Both the position numbers and the translations under genes were made by a program. A model generated the notes under the pieces. That model saw nothing but the letters and a program-made list of their open reading frames with translations, was not told the origin of the DNA and did not search any database. Positions 8,675 to 19,711 of a stretch of DNA of 64,000 nucleotides are shown in pieces. This stretch comes from CAWATZ01 sp963784995 (GTDB lineage: Bacteria; Planctomycetota; Planctomycetia; Gemmatales; Gemmataceae). The number at the start of each line of letters is the position of its first letter. The stretch's first letter is position 1. Location: assembly GCA_963784995.1 (NCBI GenBank), contig CAWATZ010000003.1, positions 2,542,001 to 2,606,000 on the forward strand, read 5' to 3'.

Positions 8675-11600
8675 ATGGCCGACATCAAGTTCTCCTGCCC
8701 GCAGTGCGGCGTCGTCCTGAAGGTGCGCGACCAGTTCGCGGGCAAGAAGATCAAATGCCCCAAGTGTGCCGCCCCCTGTCCCGTGCCGGCCGCCGCTCCT
8801 GCCGATGCAGCAAAGCCGGCCGATCCGTCGCCCGCGGGCAAGCCGGAAACTCCCGCCGCCAAGCAAGCCGCTCCGAAGCAGGCCCCGAAGCTGCCCGCCG
8901 CGGCCAAGGCTCCGTCGCCCAAAGCATCCAAGGTAACGGAGGAGCCCGCTTCCCCGGCCAAACCCCGGCGCGAGAAAGTCACGGACGCGAAAGCGAAGGG
9001 CAGCGAGGGCAAGGGCAAAGGCAGCAAGGAGCAGCCGCGTTCCGCCAAGCAAAAACCAGCGAGTACCACGAGCGGCCGAGTCCTTGGCTGGATCGTTGGC
9101 CTGATCGTCGTTGGCTACCTCACGGCCGTGGGCCTGGTTTACTTCGACGTCTCGCAGGAAAAGCAGCTCCGCTTCCAGGTGATGAAAGATGATCCTTTCG
9201 GTCGGAACCCCTTCGGCCCGAAGGACCCTTTCGGCCTGGGAGAACCTGACCGGCAGCCGCCCGCGCCTCTGGCAACTTTGCCGCCGCGTGATCCGGCTGC
9301 CGACCGCCAGCGCGAGACGGAGCGGGAGCAGGTGCGGAAACAGCGCGAGGAGGCCGAGAAGAAGCTCATCGAGTCGCTGGGCTCGTCCGAGGGGGCGAGC
9401 CTCCTCGAAGGGGAGGGGTTGGCCCTCCTGAAGGGACCGACCGAAGGGGTCAAGGCCGTCGCCTTCTCGCCGACGGAGCCGCTGCTGGTCTCGGGCAACC
9501 TCGACGGCACGGTCTGCTTCTGGGACCTCACTACCGGGCGGCTCAGGAACGCGGTCAAGGGGCACAAGAAGTCCTTCCATGCCTTCGCCTTGTCGCCGGA
9601 CGGCAAGACCCTCGCCTCGGTTGCCGAGGACGAATCCATACTCCTGTGGGACGTCAAGACCGGCAGCGTGTCCAAGAAGCTGACCGGGCCCAAGAACGGC
9701 AGTACCTGTGTCGCCTTCTCGTCCGACGGCAAGTTGCTGGCGACCGCCGGGCCTGCTAATTTCGATACGCAGGAGCCGCCGATCCAGGTGTGGGACAGCA
9801 GTACCGGACAGCGTCTGCCGCGCTTCAAGGGGGAGCTTGTCGGCCCGGACTTTGTCGCCTTCCGGCCCTACTCGACCGTGCTGGCTTCCATCGGCGGTTG
9901 GAGGCAGAAGGGTCCGCGCTTTCAGGACGCGGCCACGGGACAAGGAGTCAAAACCCGTTCGGGCCGCTGCCGACCGGCCACGTGCTTGGCTTCTCACCGG
10001 ACGGCTGGAAGCTGGCGATTGGCTACCACCGCTTCGATGACGATGCGGCCCCCGCCATCCACGACATGGAAAGCGGCAAGGCAACGCCGCTGCCGGACCT
10101 GAAGAACGGAGCCAGCAGTCTGGCCTGGTTCCCCGACGGCAAGAGGCTCGCCGTCGCCTCGGACGAGGCCCTGCTCCTGTATGACAGCGGCTCGGGCAAG
10201 GTGCTGCGCAAGGTCGATCGGGCGCATCCCTGGGGCCTTGCCGCGGTGGCCTGCTCGCCCGGCGGCACCCTCCTGGCCACCGCGGGCAGCGGCCAGGTCA
10301 AGGTCTGGGTCGTCGCCGACCTGTTCGACGACAAGTCCGCGGTCGCGGCCAACGAACTCAAGAAGATCGGCCAGGTGACGCGCAAGGGCAGAGGCTTTCG
10401 CGTGGTCGTCAACCAGGACTGCACCGACGAGCAACTGGCGGTCCTGGCCAAAGTGCCGAGCGTGGCCGAACTCGAGATCAACTTCAACAACAACGTGACC
10501 GACGCCGGCCTCGCACATCTCAAGAACCTGAAGGGGCTGCGCGTGCTGAACATTGGCTCGCTGGGGCAGATCACCGACGCCGGCCTGGCCCACCTGGCTG
10601 GACTGACCGGACTGACCCGCCTGGACGTCCACAGCGCGAAAGCGAGCCCGGCCGGCCTGGTCCACCTCGAGAAAATGACGCAAATGCAGTCCCTGGTCTT
10701 GCCCAATAACATGCCCGACGCCGGCCTTGTCCACGTCAAGGGAATGACGCAGATGCGCTCCTTTGGGGTGCCCGCCACTGTCACGGACGCCGGCATGGCC
10801 AACCTCGCCGGCATGACCGAGATGGAAGACCTCGACCTTTCGGACTGCAAGATGACCGACGCTGGCCTGGCCCATCTGAAAGGGATGACCAAACTGATCC
10901 GGCTACAGCTGGGCGGCAACGAGGCCATCACCGACAACGGCACCGGCTTCCTCGCGGGCATGACCGAACTGGAGCAGCTGGGCTTCCAGCGCACCCGGCT
11001 TGGCGACGGTACCATGGCCCGCCTGAAGGGACTGACCAAACTGAAGCGACTGAACGTCTTCGGCTCCCAGGTCACCGACGCCGGCCTCGCGTCTCTCGCC
11101 GGGTTGACGGAGCTGACCAACCTGGACGTCAACGGCTTGCAGGGACTGACCGGTCCCGGCCTGGCGCATCTGAAGTCGCTGCCCAAGGTGACGTTCCTGC
11201 ATCTCACCCAGACGGGGATCACCGACGCGGGCTTCGCCAGCGTCAAGGACCTCAAGCAACTGGAAGTCCTTCACCTCCCGGGCAAGCTGACGGACGCCGG
11301 CCTGGCCCACCTGGCGGGACTGCCCAAGCTGTACGTGGTCGGGTTCGAGAAGGTCCCCGGAGTGACGGGTCCAGGGCTGCAGCACCTGGCCGGTCTGAAG
11401 GGCGTGACAACCCTTTCCCTGGTCCAGACAGGCGTGACCGACGATGGTTTGAAGAACCTCGCCGGTCTGAAGCAGCTCCAGTACCTCGATCTTCCGCCCC
11501 GGATCGGGGACGCGGGCCTGGCCAACGTCGCGGGACTGACCGAGCTGACCTCTCTGGGACTGGTGGGGACCCAGATAACCGACAACGGCCTGGTCCACCT

Positions 11601-13260
11601 CAAGAAGCTGTCCAAACTGCAGACCCTCAACCTCTGGAAGACAGCTGTGACCGAGGCGTGCCTGGTCCACCTCAAGGACCTGCCGGCGCTGCGGAACCTT
11701 TACCTCAGTGAGACGCCGGTCACCGACGCCGTGGTGCCGGCCCTGAAAGCGATGCCCAAGCTCACCAACGTGGCGCTGTACCAGACCGCCCTGTCGCCTG
11801 CCGCCGTCGATGACCTGAAGAAGGCATTTCCCAAGGCGTCCATCGAGTTCTCGGCAGCGCCGAAACGGCCCAAGCCAGGCGCCTTCGCGGAACTCAAGGC
11901 GTTCGCGGAGGTCAACGCCACCGATGAGGGCGTCTACGTGTTCATCAAGAACACGGCCCTGGACGCCGACCTGGCCAAGCTGCCGAAGGTCAAGGGGCTG
12001 ATCCAGCTGGACCTGGGCCAGATGGAGAACCTGACTGACGCCGGGCTGGCACACGTCAAAGACCTCAAGGAACTGCGCGTGCTCCGGCTTGGCAGGGCCG
12101 AGAAGATCACCGAAGCCGGCCTGAAGCACCTGGCCGGGCTGACCGACCTGAAGTCGCTGGACCTGCAAGAGACCAAGGTGCCGAAAGCCGGTTTGACGGC
12201 CCTGAAAGGGATGACCAAACTGGAGACACTCAACCTGAACTCCACGGGCATCACCGACAACGACCTGGAGCCGCTGGCCGGTCTGTCGAAGCTGAAGTCG
12301 CTGGCCCTGGCCGGCTGCAAGATCAAGGGGGATGGTCTGGCACACCTCAAGGGGCTGATTGAGCTGGAATCGCTGAGCCTTGTGGGCAACGCCGAACTGG
12401 CCGACGCCGGCCTGGCGCACCTGGCCGCTCTGCCGGCGCTGACGGACCTGGAACTCAACGAGACCACCATTACCGATGCCGGTCTGGAGAACCTGAAAGG
12501 GGCCAGGCACCTGGTCCATCTTGGCCTGGGCGGCACCAAGGTGACCGACGCCGGCTTTGCCCACCTGGCCGTGCTGATGGAATTGCAGGAGCTGGAACTG
12601 GCCCCGCTCCCGGGACTGAAGGGGCCGGGGTTGAAGCACCTGGCAGCGCTGAAGATGCTCACCGGTCTGAGCCTGCGCGGGACTGGCGTGATGGACGCCG
12701 GCCTGGAGGGCGTCGCGGGGCTGAAGCAGCTGCGGTACCTGGCACTGCCGGATGGCACCACCGACGCCGGCCTGGCCCACGTGGCCGGTCTGACGGCACT
12801 GCAGCAGCTGGACCTGGGACGTTCTCCCGGCATCACCGGTCCCGGTCTGAAGCACCTGGGCAAGCTCCCGGGGGTCAAGTTCCTCAACCTGGTCAACACC
12901 GGAGTTACGGACGCCAGCCTGGCACAGGTCGCGGAACTGACGCACCTGAGTGGACTGGAGCTGCCCCAGAGCATTAGCGACGCCGGGCTGGCGCACGTCA
13001 AACCGCTGACAGGTCTGGAGCACCTCGGCCTGTACAAGACGAAGGTGACCGACGCCGGACTGGTCCACGTCAAGGAGCTGAAGAACCTCAAGAGTCTCCA
13101 GCTGAGCCAGACGGGCGTGACCGACGCCGGCCTGGATCATCTCAAGGGGATGACCGCCCTGCAGGCGGTCTACCTCGACGGCAGCAAGGTGACGAAGGCG
13201 GGGGCCGCCGCGCTCCGCAAGGCGCTGCCGAAGGCGCGGATCTTCGTTCGGGAAGAATGA
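8675..13260 (+). CDS. Zinc ribbon - TM - WD40 - LRR giant protein, frameshifted
   Basis: The restored protein is about 1528 residues. In order: a zinc ribbon (CPQC, 15 residues later CPKC) at residues 9-32; an Ala/Pro/Lys-rich linker; one transmembrane segment near residues 130-153; a charged coiled-coil-like stretch; WD40-type repeats (about residues 255-570, with GTVCFWDL and SILLWDV signatures); then roughly 35-40 leucine-rich repeats of about 24 residues with the TDAGLAHL core, in two blocks separated by a linker near base 11800-11960. ATG 8675 follows a GAGGAAA site. The two frames (8675-9950 and about 9950-13260) join at 9953, where AAAA would need one more A to read VKNPFGPLP. The repeats suggest a protein-binding scaffold or receptor; no catalytic domain is visible. 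Confidence 0.8.
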
Positions 13261-13623
13261 AAGTATGAACAAAGAGGGGGGCGCGAACCTATTTCCCTCT
13301 CCCTCGATCCTGAAATAGGAAGCTTCCTTTAGGCGGTATCGGGAAAAAGGTTGGGCCACAGTCCCCGTGGGTGCGCTGCGCGACCCACGGCTGAGTTATG
13401 CAACCCCTTCGGGGTAGGAAGACAACGGCAGCCCGGTTTTCTACCCCGAAGGGGTTGCATAGCCCAGCCGTGGGTCGCGCAGCGCACCCACGGGAAGGAG
13501 GGCGGACCAACGATTGTCCTCAAACCGCCTTATCGGCGATTCGGAGTGGACAAAAGATCGCGAGATCGTACATGTCACTCCAGGCGTTTGTGTTGTCCCG
13601 AGATTGTTGTGGAGGATCTTTCA
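13261..13623. other. Intergenic region with nested palindrome
   Basis: Between the LRR giant and the small membrane protein. Most of it is the palindrome at 13364-13494; the apparent reading frames across it are by-products of the palindrome. A GGAGG at 13611-13615 belongs to the next gene. Confidence 0.6.
13364..13494. repeat. Long nested palindrome, family B
   Basis: Arms 13364-13417 and 13441-13494 match at 52 of 54 positions. Each arm contains two smaller palindromes of its own, one around CGTGGGTGCGC..GCGCGACCCACG and one around ACCCCTTCGGGGT. The centre (AGACAACGG) resembles that of the element at 37368-37494, so both belong to one family. Confidence 0.9.
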
Positions 13624-13875
13624 ATGGGTATGGTTGGTATTGCTCTCCTGGTGCTTGGTGGCATCGTCGCTCTCATCGGCCTCATCTGGCTTCTGGTTGC
13701 GGCCTTTCAAGAGAGTGTGTTGTGGGGTCTGGGTAGCTTGCTTGTCCCCTTTGTCGCCCTCATCTTCGTGATCATGCACTGGGATAAAGGGGGGAAACCC
13801 TTCCTGGTCAACCTCGGCGGCGTGGCTCTGGTGGTTGTGGGGTCATTCATGACCGGGACACTCTTCACGCAGTGA
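13624..13875 (+). CDS. Small membrane protein, unknown
   Basis: An 83-residue protein with three hydrophobic segments (about residues 3-25, 31-47 and 58-77). ATG 13624 has a good GGAGG site 8 nt upstream, which decides the start; the frame is open further upstream only because of the palindrome. No family is recognised. It stands alone on the plus strand, facing the HEAT-repeat gene end 83 bp downstream. Confidence 0.7.
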   Translation: MGMVGIALLVLGGIVALIGLIWLLVAAFQESVLWGLGSLLVPFVALIFVIMHWDKGGKPFLVNLGGVALVVVGSFMTGTLFTQ

Positions 13876-13958
13876 CGGGCTTTTTCGTGCGTCAGACGTA
13901 TCAGGTTAAGCCACGACCTGGAACCGCGTAACGTCGCGGCAGAACGGAATCCTCCACG

Positions 13959-16664
13959 TCAAGAGAGCAGGCGCAGTCGGGCGATGGCGCGGTGAACCTC
14001 GCCGCGCAGGACCCAGGAACGCAGGGCCGGGAGAGCGGCCTGCAGCGCCGGAAGGGCCGGCAGTGCCGCCGGACCCAGCTCACCCAGCATCCGGGCAGCC
14101 TGGGCCCGCAGCAGGGCCTGGCCATCGGGCGGATCGTCCCGGATGGCCTCGGCCAGGACCGGCACCGTCTCCGGAACGCACTCACCCCAGCGAGCCAGGT
14201 TGATCGCCGCCAGCCAGCGGACCGGGCCCGCCGCGTTGCGGAGGGCGTCGGCCAGGACGCGACGCGACTCGCCCGGCTGCTCGTCCAACTCGCACAGCAG
14301 ATGCGGAAAGGCGAGGGCCGTGCGGTCTTCGCCGTGCAATCCTGTGTAGGCATTGGGGTCGGGTCTGTCGAAACGGCCGACGCTGAGAGCGGCCAGGGCA
14401 GCGTCGGTGTGCCGGCCCAGGCGGAGCAGGGCCAGGGCCGCGGCCCGGGAGGTCCCAGTCGGAGCAGGTGCCAGCAACCGCACCAGGTCGGGCAGCAGCT
14501 CTTGAACCCCGGTCCCGAGCAGGCCGGCAGTCTCGGCCGCGGCCGCCGGGGACTGACTGGCCAGGACTCGCCTCAGCAGCGAGAGGATTCGGGGCGTGAG
14601 GGAGCGGAACCGACGCATCAGCAAGGCCGCCTTGTTTGGCCAGGCCCCGGAAGGCTGGGCCGGATCCAGCAACTTCTCGAGCCGGGCCAGGACATCCGGG
14701 TCTTCCGGGTTGAGGCTGGCCAGGACCTCGGCGGCGGCAAAGCCCGCGTCCGGGTGGCCCAGCAACGGCCGGACCAGTGGGGCCACAGCCGGCATGGGAT
14801 CCTTCTCTACCATGATCCGCAGCACGTCCAAGGTCCCGGAGGCCGGATGATCACGCAGGAACTCCAGGACGAAACCAAGGGCCGGCTCTTGCTCGCCGGT
14901 GATCTGGAAAAGGGAGCGGGCCGCCGCCATCCGCACCCAGGGATACTCCTTGCGGGCGAGAAGCTCCTGGAGGGCGGCCACGTAAGGCCGGCCCGCGGGC
15001 CCGAGCTTGCCCAGGCGCTCGGCCGCACGGACCAGGATGCCGGGGGGCTTGTGGGTCAGCATGCGGGCCAGGAGCCGGCGGGCCTCCTCGTTGCCGGGGC
15101 CCTTCCACCACACCGGCAATCGGGCGTAGCGGACATTGCGCCGCAGAGGGGGCCGCTGCACTTCCTCCCGCCAGACGCCGCCGGCATAGCGCTGGATTGT
15201 CAGCAGGATGCCCTGGGCACCGTGGTCGTCGGCGGAGAGGTGGCCCTTCAGTTCCGCGACGACTCGCTCCCCCGAAGGATCGCAGACCTCCAGGGCATCA
15301 CGAACCTCATCGCTCACCTCGTTCTTCTGCTGCAGTACCAGCTGGCAGAGCGCCGGCACCCGGTCGCGCAGGGCCGGATAACGCCGGCCCGCCTCCGCAC
15401 CGGCCCGGGCGATCCCGGTCGCAATCATGGAGGGAACCACGGAGATCCCCGGCACGCTCAGCAGACGGTCGAGATGAGGCAGGAAGGGGGCCAGGTCGAG
15501 ATAAGGAGCAAGACCAGAGAAGACGACGGCGGCGTCGGACGGCTCGGCCACTTTAGGCCCAAAAGCCGCGAGCAGGTCGGGGGCCAGCTCAGTCGCCCCC
15601 GGCCCGACCTGGCCAATCACGTTCGCCAGGAACCCCCGACCCTGCAAGTAGGTCCCCCGCTCCAGGATTTCCCACAGCGGTCGGACAGCCGAAGCCGCAT
15701 CCGGACCAAGCGCTCCAGCGCCTCCAGCACCGGCGCGTACTGGTTGGCGTTCAGCCGGTTGAGCAGGTCCAGCAGGATCCGCACCGCCAGCCCCGGCTCA
15801 ACATCGACAGCCTCCAGGGCGGCGATCTCCGCGACACGCCGCTCCTGGTTGCGTTCCTGGGACAGCAACTCACACAGCGACAGGCCCGGCTTCCCTGGCC
15901 TTTGGGCCGATGGCCGTCAGCGCCAGCACCGCGGCCAGGCGGACCGCCGGCCTGTCTTGCAGCGCCTCGACCAGGGCTGGCACGGTCTCACTGGCCCGGG
16001 GCCCCAGCCTGGCCAGGGCATTGGCCGCCGCGGTCCGCACTCGTTCGTCCTCATCGTCGAGGAGTTCGACCAGCCGAGACACTTCCGAGCCCACCAGGGA
16101 CACCAGGCAGCCGGCAGCCGCATTCCGCACTTTTGTCGAGGCATGGTCGAGCAGCAGTCGGCAGGCTTCTTCCACCTCGTCGGCGGAGAAGCTTTTCGGC
16201 AGATCGGTGATGGCCTGGAGGACCAGTCGCTCATTGCCTTCGCGCAAGGTTCGCCGGTAGAGAGGCACCGCCGACTCTCCGCCCAGCCGGCACAGCAGGG
16301 CCAGCAGCTGGGCGTCGTTCCTGTCGCCCTGCAGGTTCAATCCCGCCGGCAGCGGCGACGTCTCGGTGGGCGGTAACGGGGGCACGTCGGGAGCGGTCTC
16401 CAGGAAGGCAAGGACTTCCAGCACGTACTCCAGCAGATCAAGCAAGACGCCGCGGACCCGGGACCGTCGCTCCCCGACCAGCCGGTTGGCCGTGTTAGCT
16501 GCCCGTGTGGCTGCCAGGTGCGGTGGCGCAGCGGTCAGGCACGCGGCCAGTTCATCGCGCAGCGAGGTCGCTTGTGACCGGATGTCTCCTCCGGTCAGAA
16601 GGAGCTGGAGCACTCCGCTCACCAGATCGTTCAACCGTTCTCCCACGTCCGGATTCGTGGTCAT
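13959..16664 (-). CDS. HEAT-repeat protein, copy 1, two frameshifts
   Basis: About 901 residues when restored, the same length as its upstream neighbour, to which it aligns end to end. Helical HEAT-like repeats run over most of the protein (for example VSRLVELLDDEDERVRTAAA, VPALVEALQDRPAVRLAA). The start MTTNPDVGERL parallels MAISDPDVGERL of copy 2. Against copy 2 there is one extra base near 15880 and one missing base near 15690, so about 65 residues are out of frame with a stop at 15870; the frame is then restored. HEAT repeats usually bind proteins; no enzyme motif is seen. It follows copy 2 by 109 bp on the same strand and is probably cotranscribed. As read here it encodes a truncated protein. 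Confidence 0.75.
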
Positions 16665-16773
16665 TTGCGCCTCTTCCTTCGGTGACCTGTTGTGGTTGAT
16701 CGCTGCCCTTGTTCGTCGAGCAAGATCGGGTAAACGCCAATGAACGGAGTGTGCTGCCTGCGCTCGGTTTCGG

Positions 16774-19479
16774 TCATGCCAGGAGTCGCAGCCGGGCGAT
16801 GGCCCGGTGAACTTCGCCGCGCAGGACCCACGAACGCAGCCCCGGAAGTGCGGCCTGCAGTTCCGGAAGCACCGGCAAGGCCGCCTGACCCAGCTCTCCC
16901 AGTGTCCGGGCGGCCTGGGCCCGCAGCAGGGCCCGGCCATCGGGCAGATCGTCGCGGATGGCCTCGGCCAGGACCGGCACCACCTCCGGCACGTACTCAC
17001 CCCAGCGAGCCAGGTTGATCGCAGCGAGCCAGCGGCCCGGGCCGGCCGCGTTGCGAAGGACCTCGGCCAGGACGCGGTGCGACTCGCCCGGCTGCTCGTC
17101 CAGTTCGCACAGCAGATGCGGAAAGGCGAAGACCGTGAGCTTTGGTCCGTGCATTCCCACGGAGGCATTGGGCTGGGGCTTGTCGTAGAGGCCGGCACTG
17201 AGGGCGGCCAGAGCGCTGTCGGTGTGCCGGCCCAGGCGCAGCAGGGCCAGCGCCGCGGCCCGGGAGGTTTCGGCCGGTTCGCTGGCCAGCAGCCGCAGCA
17301 AGTCGGGCAGCAGCTCTTCCACTCCGGCCCCCAGCAGGCCGGCGGCCTCGGCCGCAACGGCTGCGGACTGGCTCGCCAGCGCCTGCTTCAGCCGAGGAAG
17401 GATTCGGGGCGTGAGAGAGCGGAACCGAAGAAGCAGCCTGGCTGCGTGGCTCCCGCTGTGAGGCTGGCTTGGATCCAGCGAGCTGTCGATCAAAGCCAGG
17501 ACATCCGGGTCTTCCGGATTGAGACTGGCCAGGATCCCAGCTGCAGCATCCCCGGCGTACTGGTCGGTCAGCAGCGGCCGGACTAGCGGCCCAAAAGCCG
17601 GCGTGGGGCCCACCTCTCCCAGGATTTCCAGGACCATCGAGAACCCGCTGCTCGGAGGATCGCGCAGCAGGTCCAGGGCGAACCCCAGAGCTGGTTCCCG
17701 ATCCCCGGTGATCCGGTAGATGGCCCGGGCCCCCTCCATCGCCACCCAGGGGAGTTTTTTCCAGGCAAGAAACCCCTGGAGGGCGCCAACGTACGGTCGG
17801 GCCGCGGGCCCGATCTTGCCCAGACGCTCGGCGGCACGGACCAGGATGCCCGGCGTCTTGTGGGTGAGCATGAGGCCAAGGAGCCGGCGCGCCTCCTCAA
17901 TGCCGGGGCCCCGCCACCACACCGGCAGCCGGGCGTAAGGGGCCCTGGGCCGAAGAGACGGCCGCTGCACTTCCTCACACCAGACGCCGCCGGCGTAGCG
18001 GCTGATCGTCGCCAAAATGCCCTGGGCAACGGGGTAGTTGTCGGCGGAAAGGTGCTCCGCAAGATTGGCGACGACTCGTTCCCCCGAAGGATCGCAGACC
18101 TCCAGGGCGTCGCGAAGCTCATCCTTCACTTGATCCTTCTGGCGAAGCACAAGCTGACAGAGCGCGGGCACCTGATCGCCCAGGGCCGGATAACGCCGAC
18201 TGTTGTCGGAACCTATCCGAGCAATGCCCATTGCGATCATGAGAGGGACCAGAGAGTTTCCCGGCACCCTCAGCAGCCGGTCGAGATGAGGCAGGAAGGG
18301 CGAGAGATCCACGTACGGAGCAAGACCGGAAAAGACGGTAGCGGCGATGGAAGGTTCGGCCGCTTTCGGGCCAAGGGCCGTGATCAGGTCTGGTGCCAGC
18401 TCGGCCGCTCCCGGACCGAGTTGAGCAATCGCAGGAGCCAGGGACCATTGGCCCTGCGCCTGCGTTCCCCGGAGGAGGATGTCCCAAAGCGGGCGTGCTG
18501 CCGATCTTGCATCCGGACCGAGAGCCCCGAGCGCTCCCAGCACCGGCGCGTACTGGGTGGCGTTCAACTGGTTGAGCAGGTCCAGCAGGGTCGGCAGCGC
18601 CAGCTCCGGCTCGACGTCAACAGCCTCCAGGGCGGCGATCTCCGCGAACCGCCGATCCTGGTTCCGTTCCTGGGACAGCAGCTCACACAGGGCTGGCCCG
18701 GCCTCCCGTGCCAGCAGGCCAATGGCGGTCAGCGCCAGCACTGCCGCCAGGCGGACCGCCGGCCGGTCTTGCAGGGCCTCGACCAGGGCTGGGACGGCAT
18801 CGCCGGCCCGGTGTCCCAGCTTCGCCAGGGCATTCACCGCCGCGACCCGCACTCGTTCGTCCTCGTCTTCCAGGAGTTCGACCAACCGAGACACCTCCGT
18901 TCCTGCGAGGGACACCAAGTATCCAGCCGCTGCCGTCCGCACACTTGTCGAGGCATGCTCAAGCAGCAGCCGGCAGGCTTCTTCCACCTCCTCGCTGGAG
19001 ACGATTGTCGGCAGCTCGGTGATCGCCTGGAGGACCAGTCGCTCGTTGCCCTCGCGCAAGGTCCGCCGGCAAAGACCTGCTGCCGCCTCCCCTCCCAGCC
19101 GGCACAGCAGGGCCAGCAGCTGGGCGTCGTCCTTGTCGCCCTGGAGGTTCAATCCCACAGGCAGCGGCGACGTCTCGCTGGGGGGCAGAGGCGGCAGGGC
19201 GGGATCGACCCCCAGGGAGGCAAGGACTTCCAGCATGCACTCCAGAAGGTCAAGCAAGACGCCCCGGACCCGGGAGCGGCGTTCCCGGATCAGCCGGTCG
19301 GCAGTCGCCACCGCCCGCGCGGCCGCGGAGTGCGGTGGAGCATTGGCAAGACACTCGGCCAGTCCGTCGCGCAGCGGAGCCGACTGCGCACGGATGTCCC
19401 CGCCGGTCAGCAGGAGCTGGAACACTCCGCCTACCAGGACATTCAGTCGCTCACCCACGTCCGGGTCAGAAATGGCCAT
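16774..19479 (-). CDS. HEAT-repeat protein, copy 2
   Basis: A 901-residue intact protein. Residues 1-90 form a helical N-terminal part with no recognised family, followed by HEAT-like alpha-helical repeats to the C terminus. No signal peptide or membrane segment is obvious. ATG 19479 is chosen from the match to copy 1; the frame is open to 19533. It is a tandem paralogue of the gene downstream, and the two share near-identical stretches such as the C-terminal VLRGEVHRAIARLRLL. The role is probably scaffolding or regulation by protein contact (inference from the fold). It is divergent from the acyltransferase gene, with 232 bp between them. Confidence 0.8.
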   Translation of the reverse strand: MAISDPDVGERLNVLVGGVFQLLLTGGDIRAQSAPLRDGLAECLANAPPHSAAARAVATADRLIRERRSRVRGVLLDLLECMLEVLASLGVDPALPPLPPSETSPLPVGLNLQGDKDDAQLLALLCRLGGEAAAGLCRRTLREGNERLVLQAITELPTIVSSEEVEEACRLLLEHASTSVRTAAAGYLVSLAGTEVSRLVELLEDEDERVRVAAVNALAKLGHRAGDAVPALVEALQDRPAVRLAAVLALTAIGLLAREAGPALCELLSQERNQDRRFAEIAALEAVDVEPELALPTLLDLLNQLNATQYAPVLGALGALGPDARSAARPLWDILLRGTQAQGQWSLAPAIAQLGPGAAELAPDLITALGPKAAEPSIAATVFSGLAPYVDLSPFLPHLDRLLRVPGNSLVPLMIAMGIARIGSDNSRRYPALGDQVPALCQLVLRQKDQVKDELRDALEVCDPSGERVVANLAEHLSADNYPVAQGILATISRYAGGVWCEEVQRPSLRPRAPYARLPVWWRGPGIEEARRLLGLMLTHKTPGILVRAAERLGKIGPAARPYVGALQGFLAWKKLPWVAMEGARAIYRITGDREPALGFALDLLRDPPSSGFSMVLEILGEVGPTPAFGPLVRPLLTDQYAGDAAAGILASLNPEDPDVLALIDSSLDPSQPHSGSHAARLLLRFRSLTPRILPRLKQALASQSAAVAAEAAGLLGAGVEELLPDLLRLLASEPAETSRAAALALLRLGRHTDSALAALSAGLYDKPQPNASVGMHGPKLTVFAFPHLLCELDEQPGESHRVLAEVLRNAAGPGRWLAAINLARWGEYVPEVVPVLAEAIRDDLPDGRALLRAQAARTLGELGQAALPVLPELQAALPGLRSWVLRGEVHRAIARLRLLA

Positions 19480-19711
19480 CCGCGCACTCCCGCCGGGGAT
19501 TGCCTGGGTTAATCGCCGACCTTGTTCTATCACGGCTCAAAGGGACATTCCACCTCCCCCCGTCCGACCTGTTCACCCGCAAACGATCGAACAGGCCGAA
19601 AAAACGGAGGGTGACCAACAATTTGAATGCTCGGCCGGGAAACCTGGTAGAGTAGATCAATGAGTCTATTGGTCGCAAGAGGTCTCTGGTCAGTTGTCGA
19701 AAAGCAGAGAC

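Noticed and set aside
10903..13359. 818-codon open frame antisense to the LRR gene
   Set aside because: It is a shadow of the LRR repeats: GC-rich repeat DNA leaves the opposite frame open, and the peptide has no domain. The forward frame has clear TDAGLAHL repeats.
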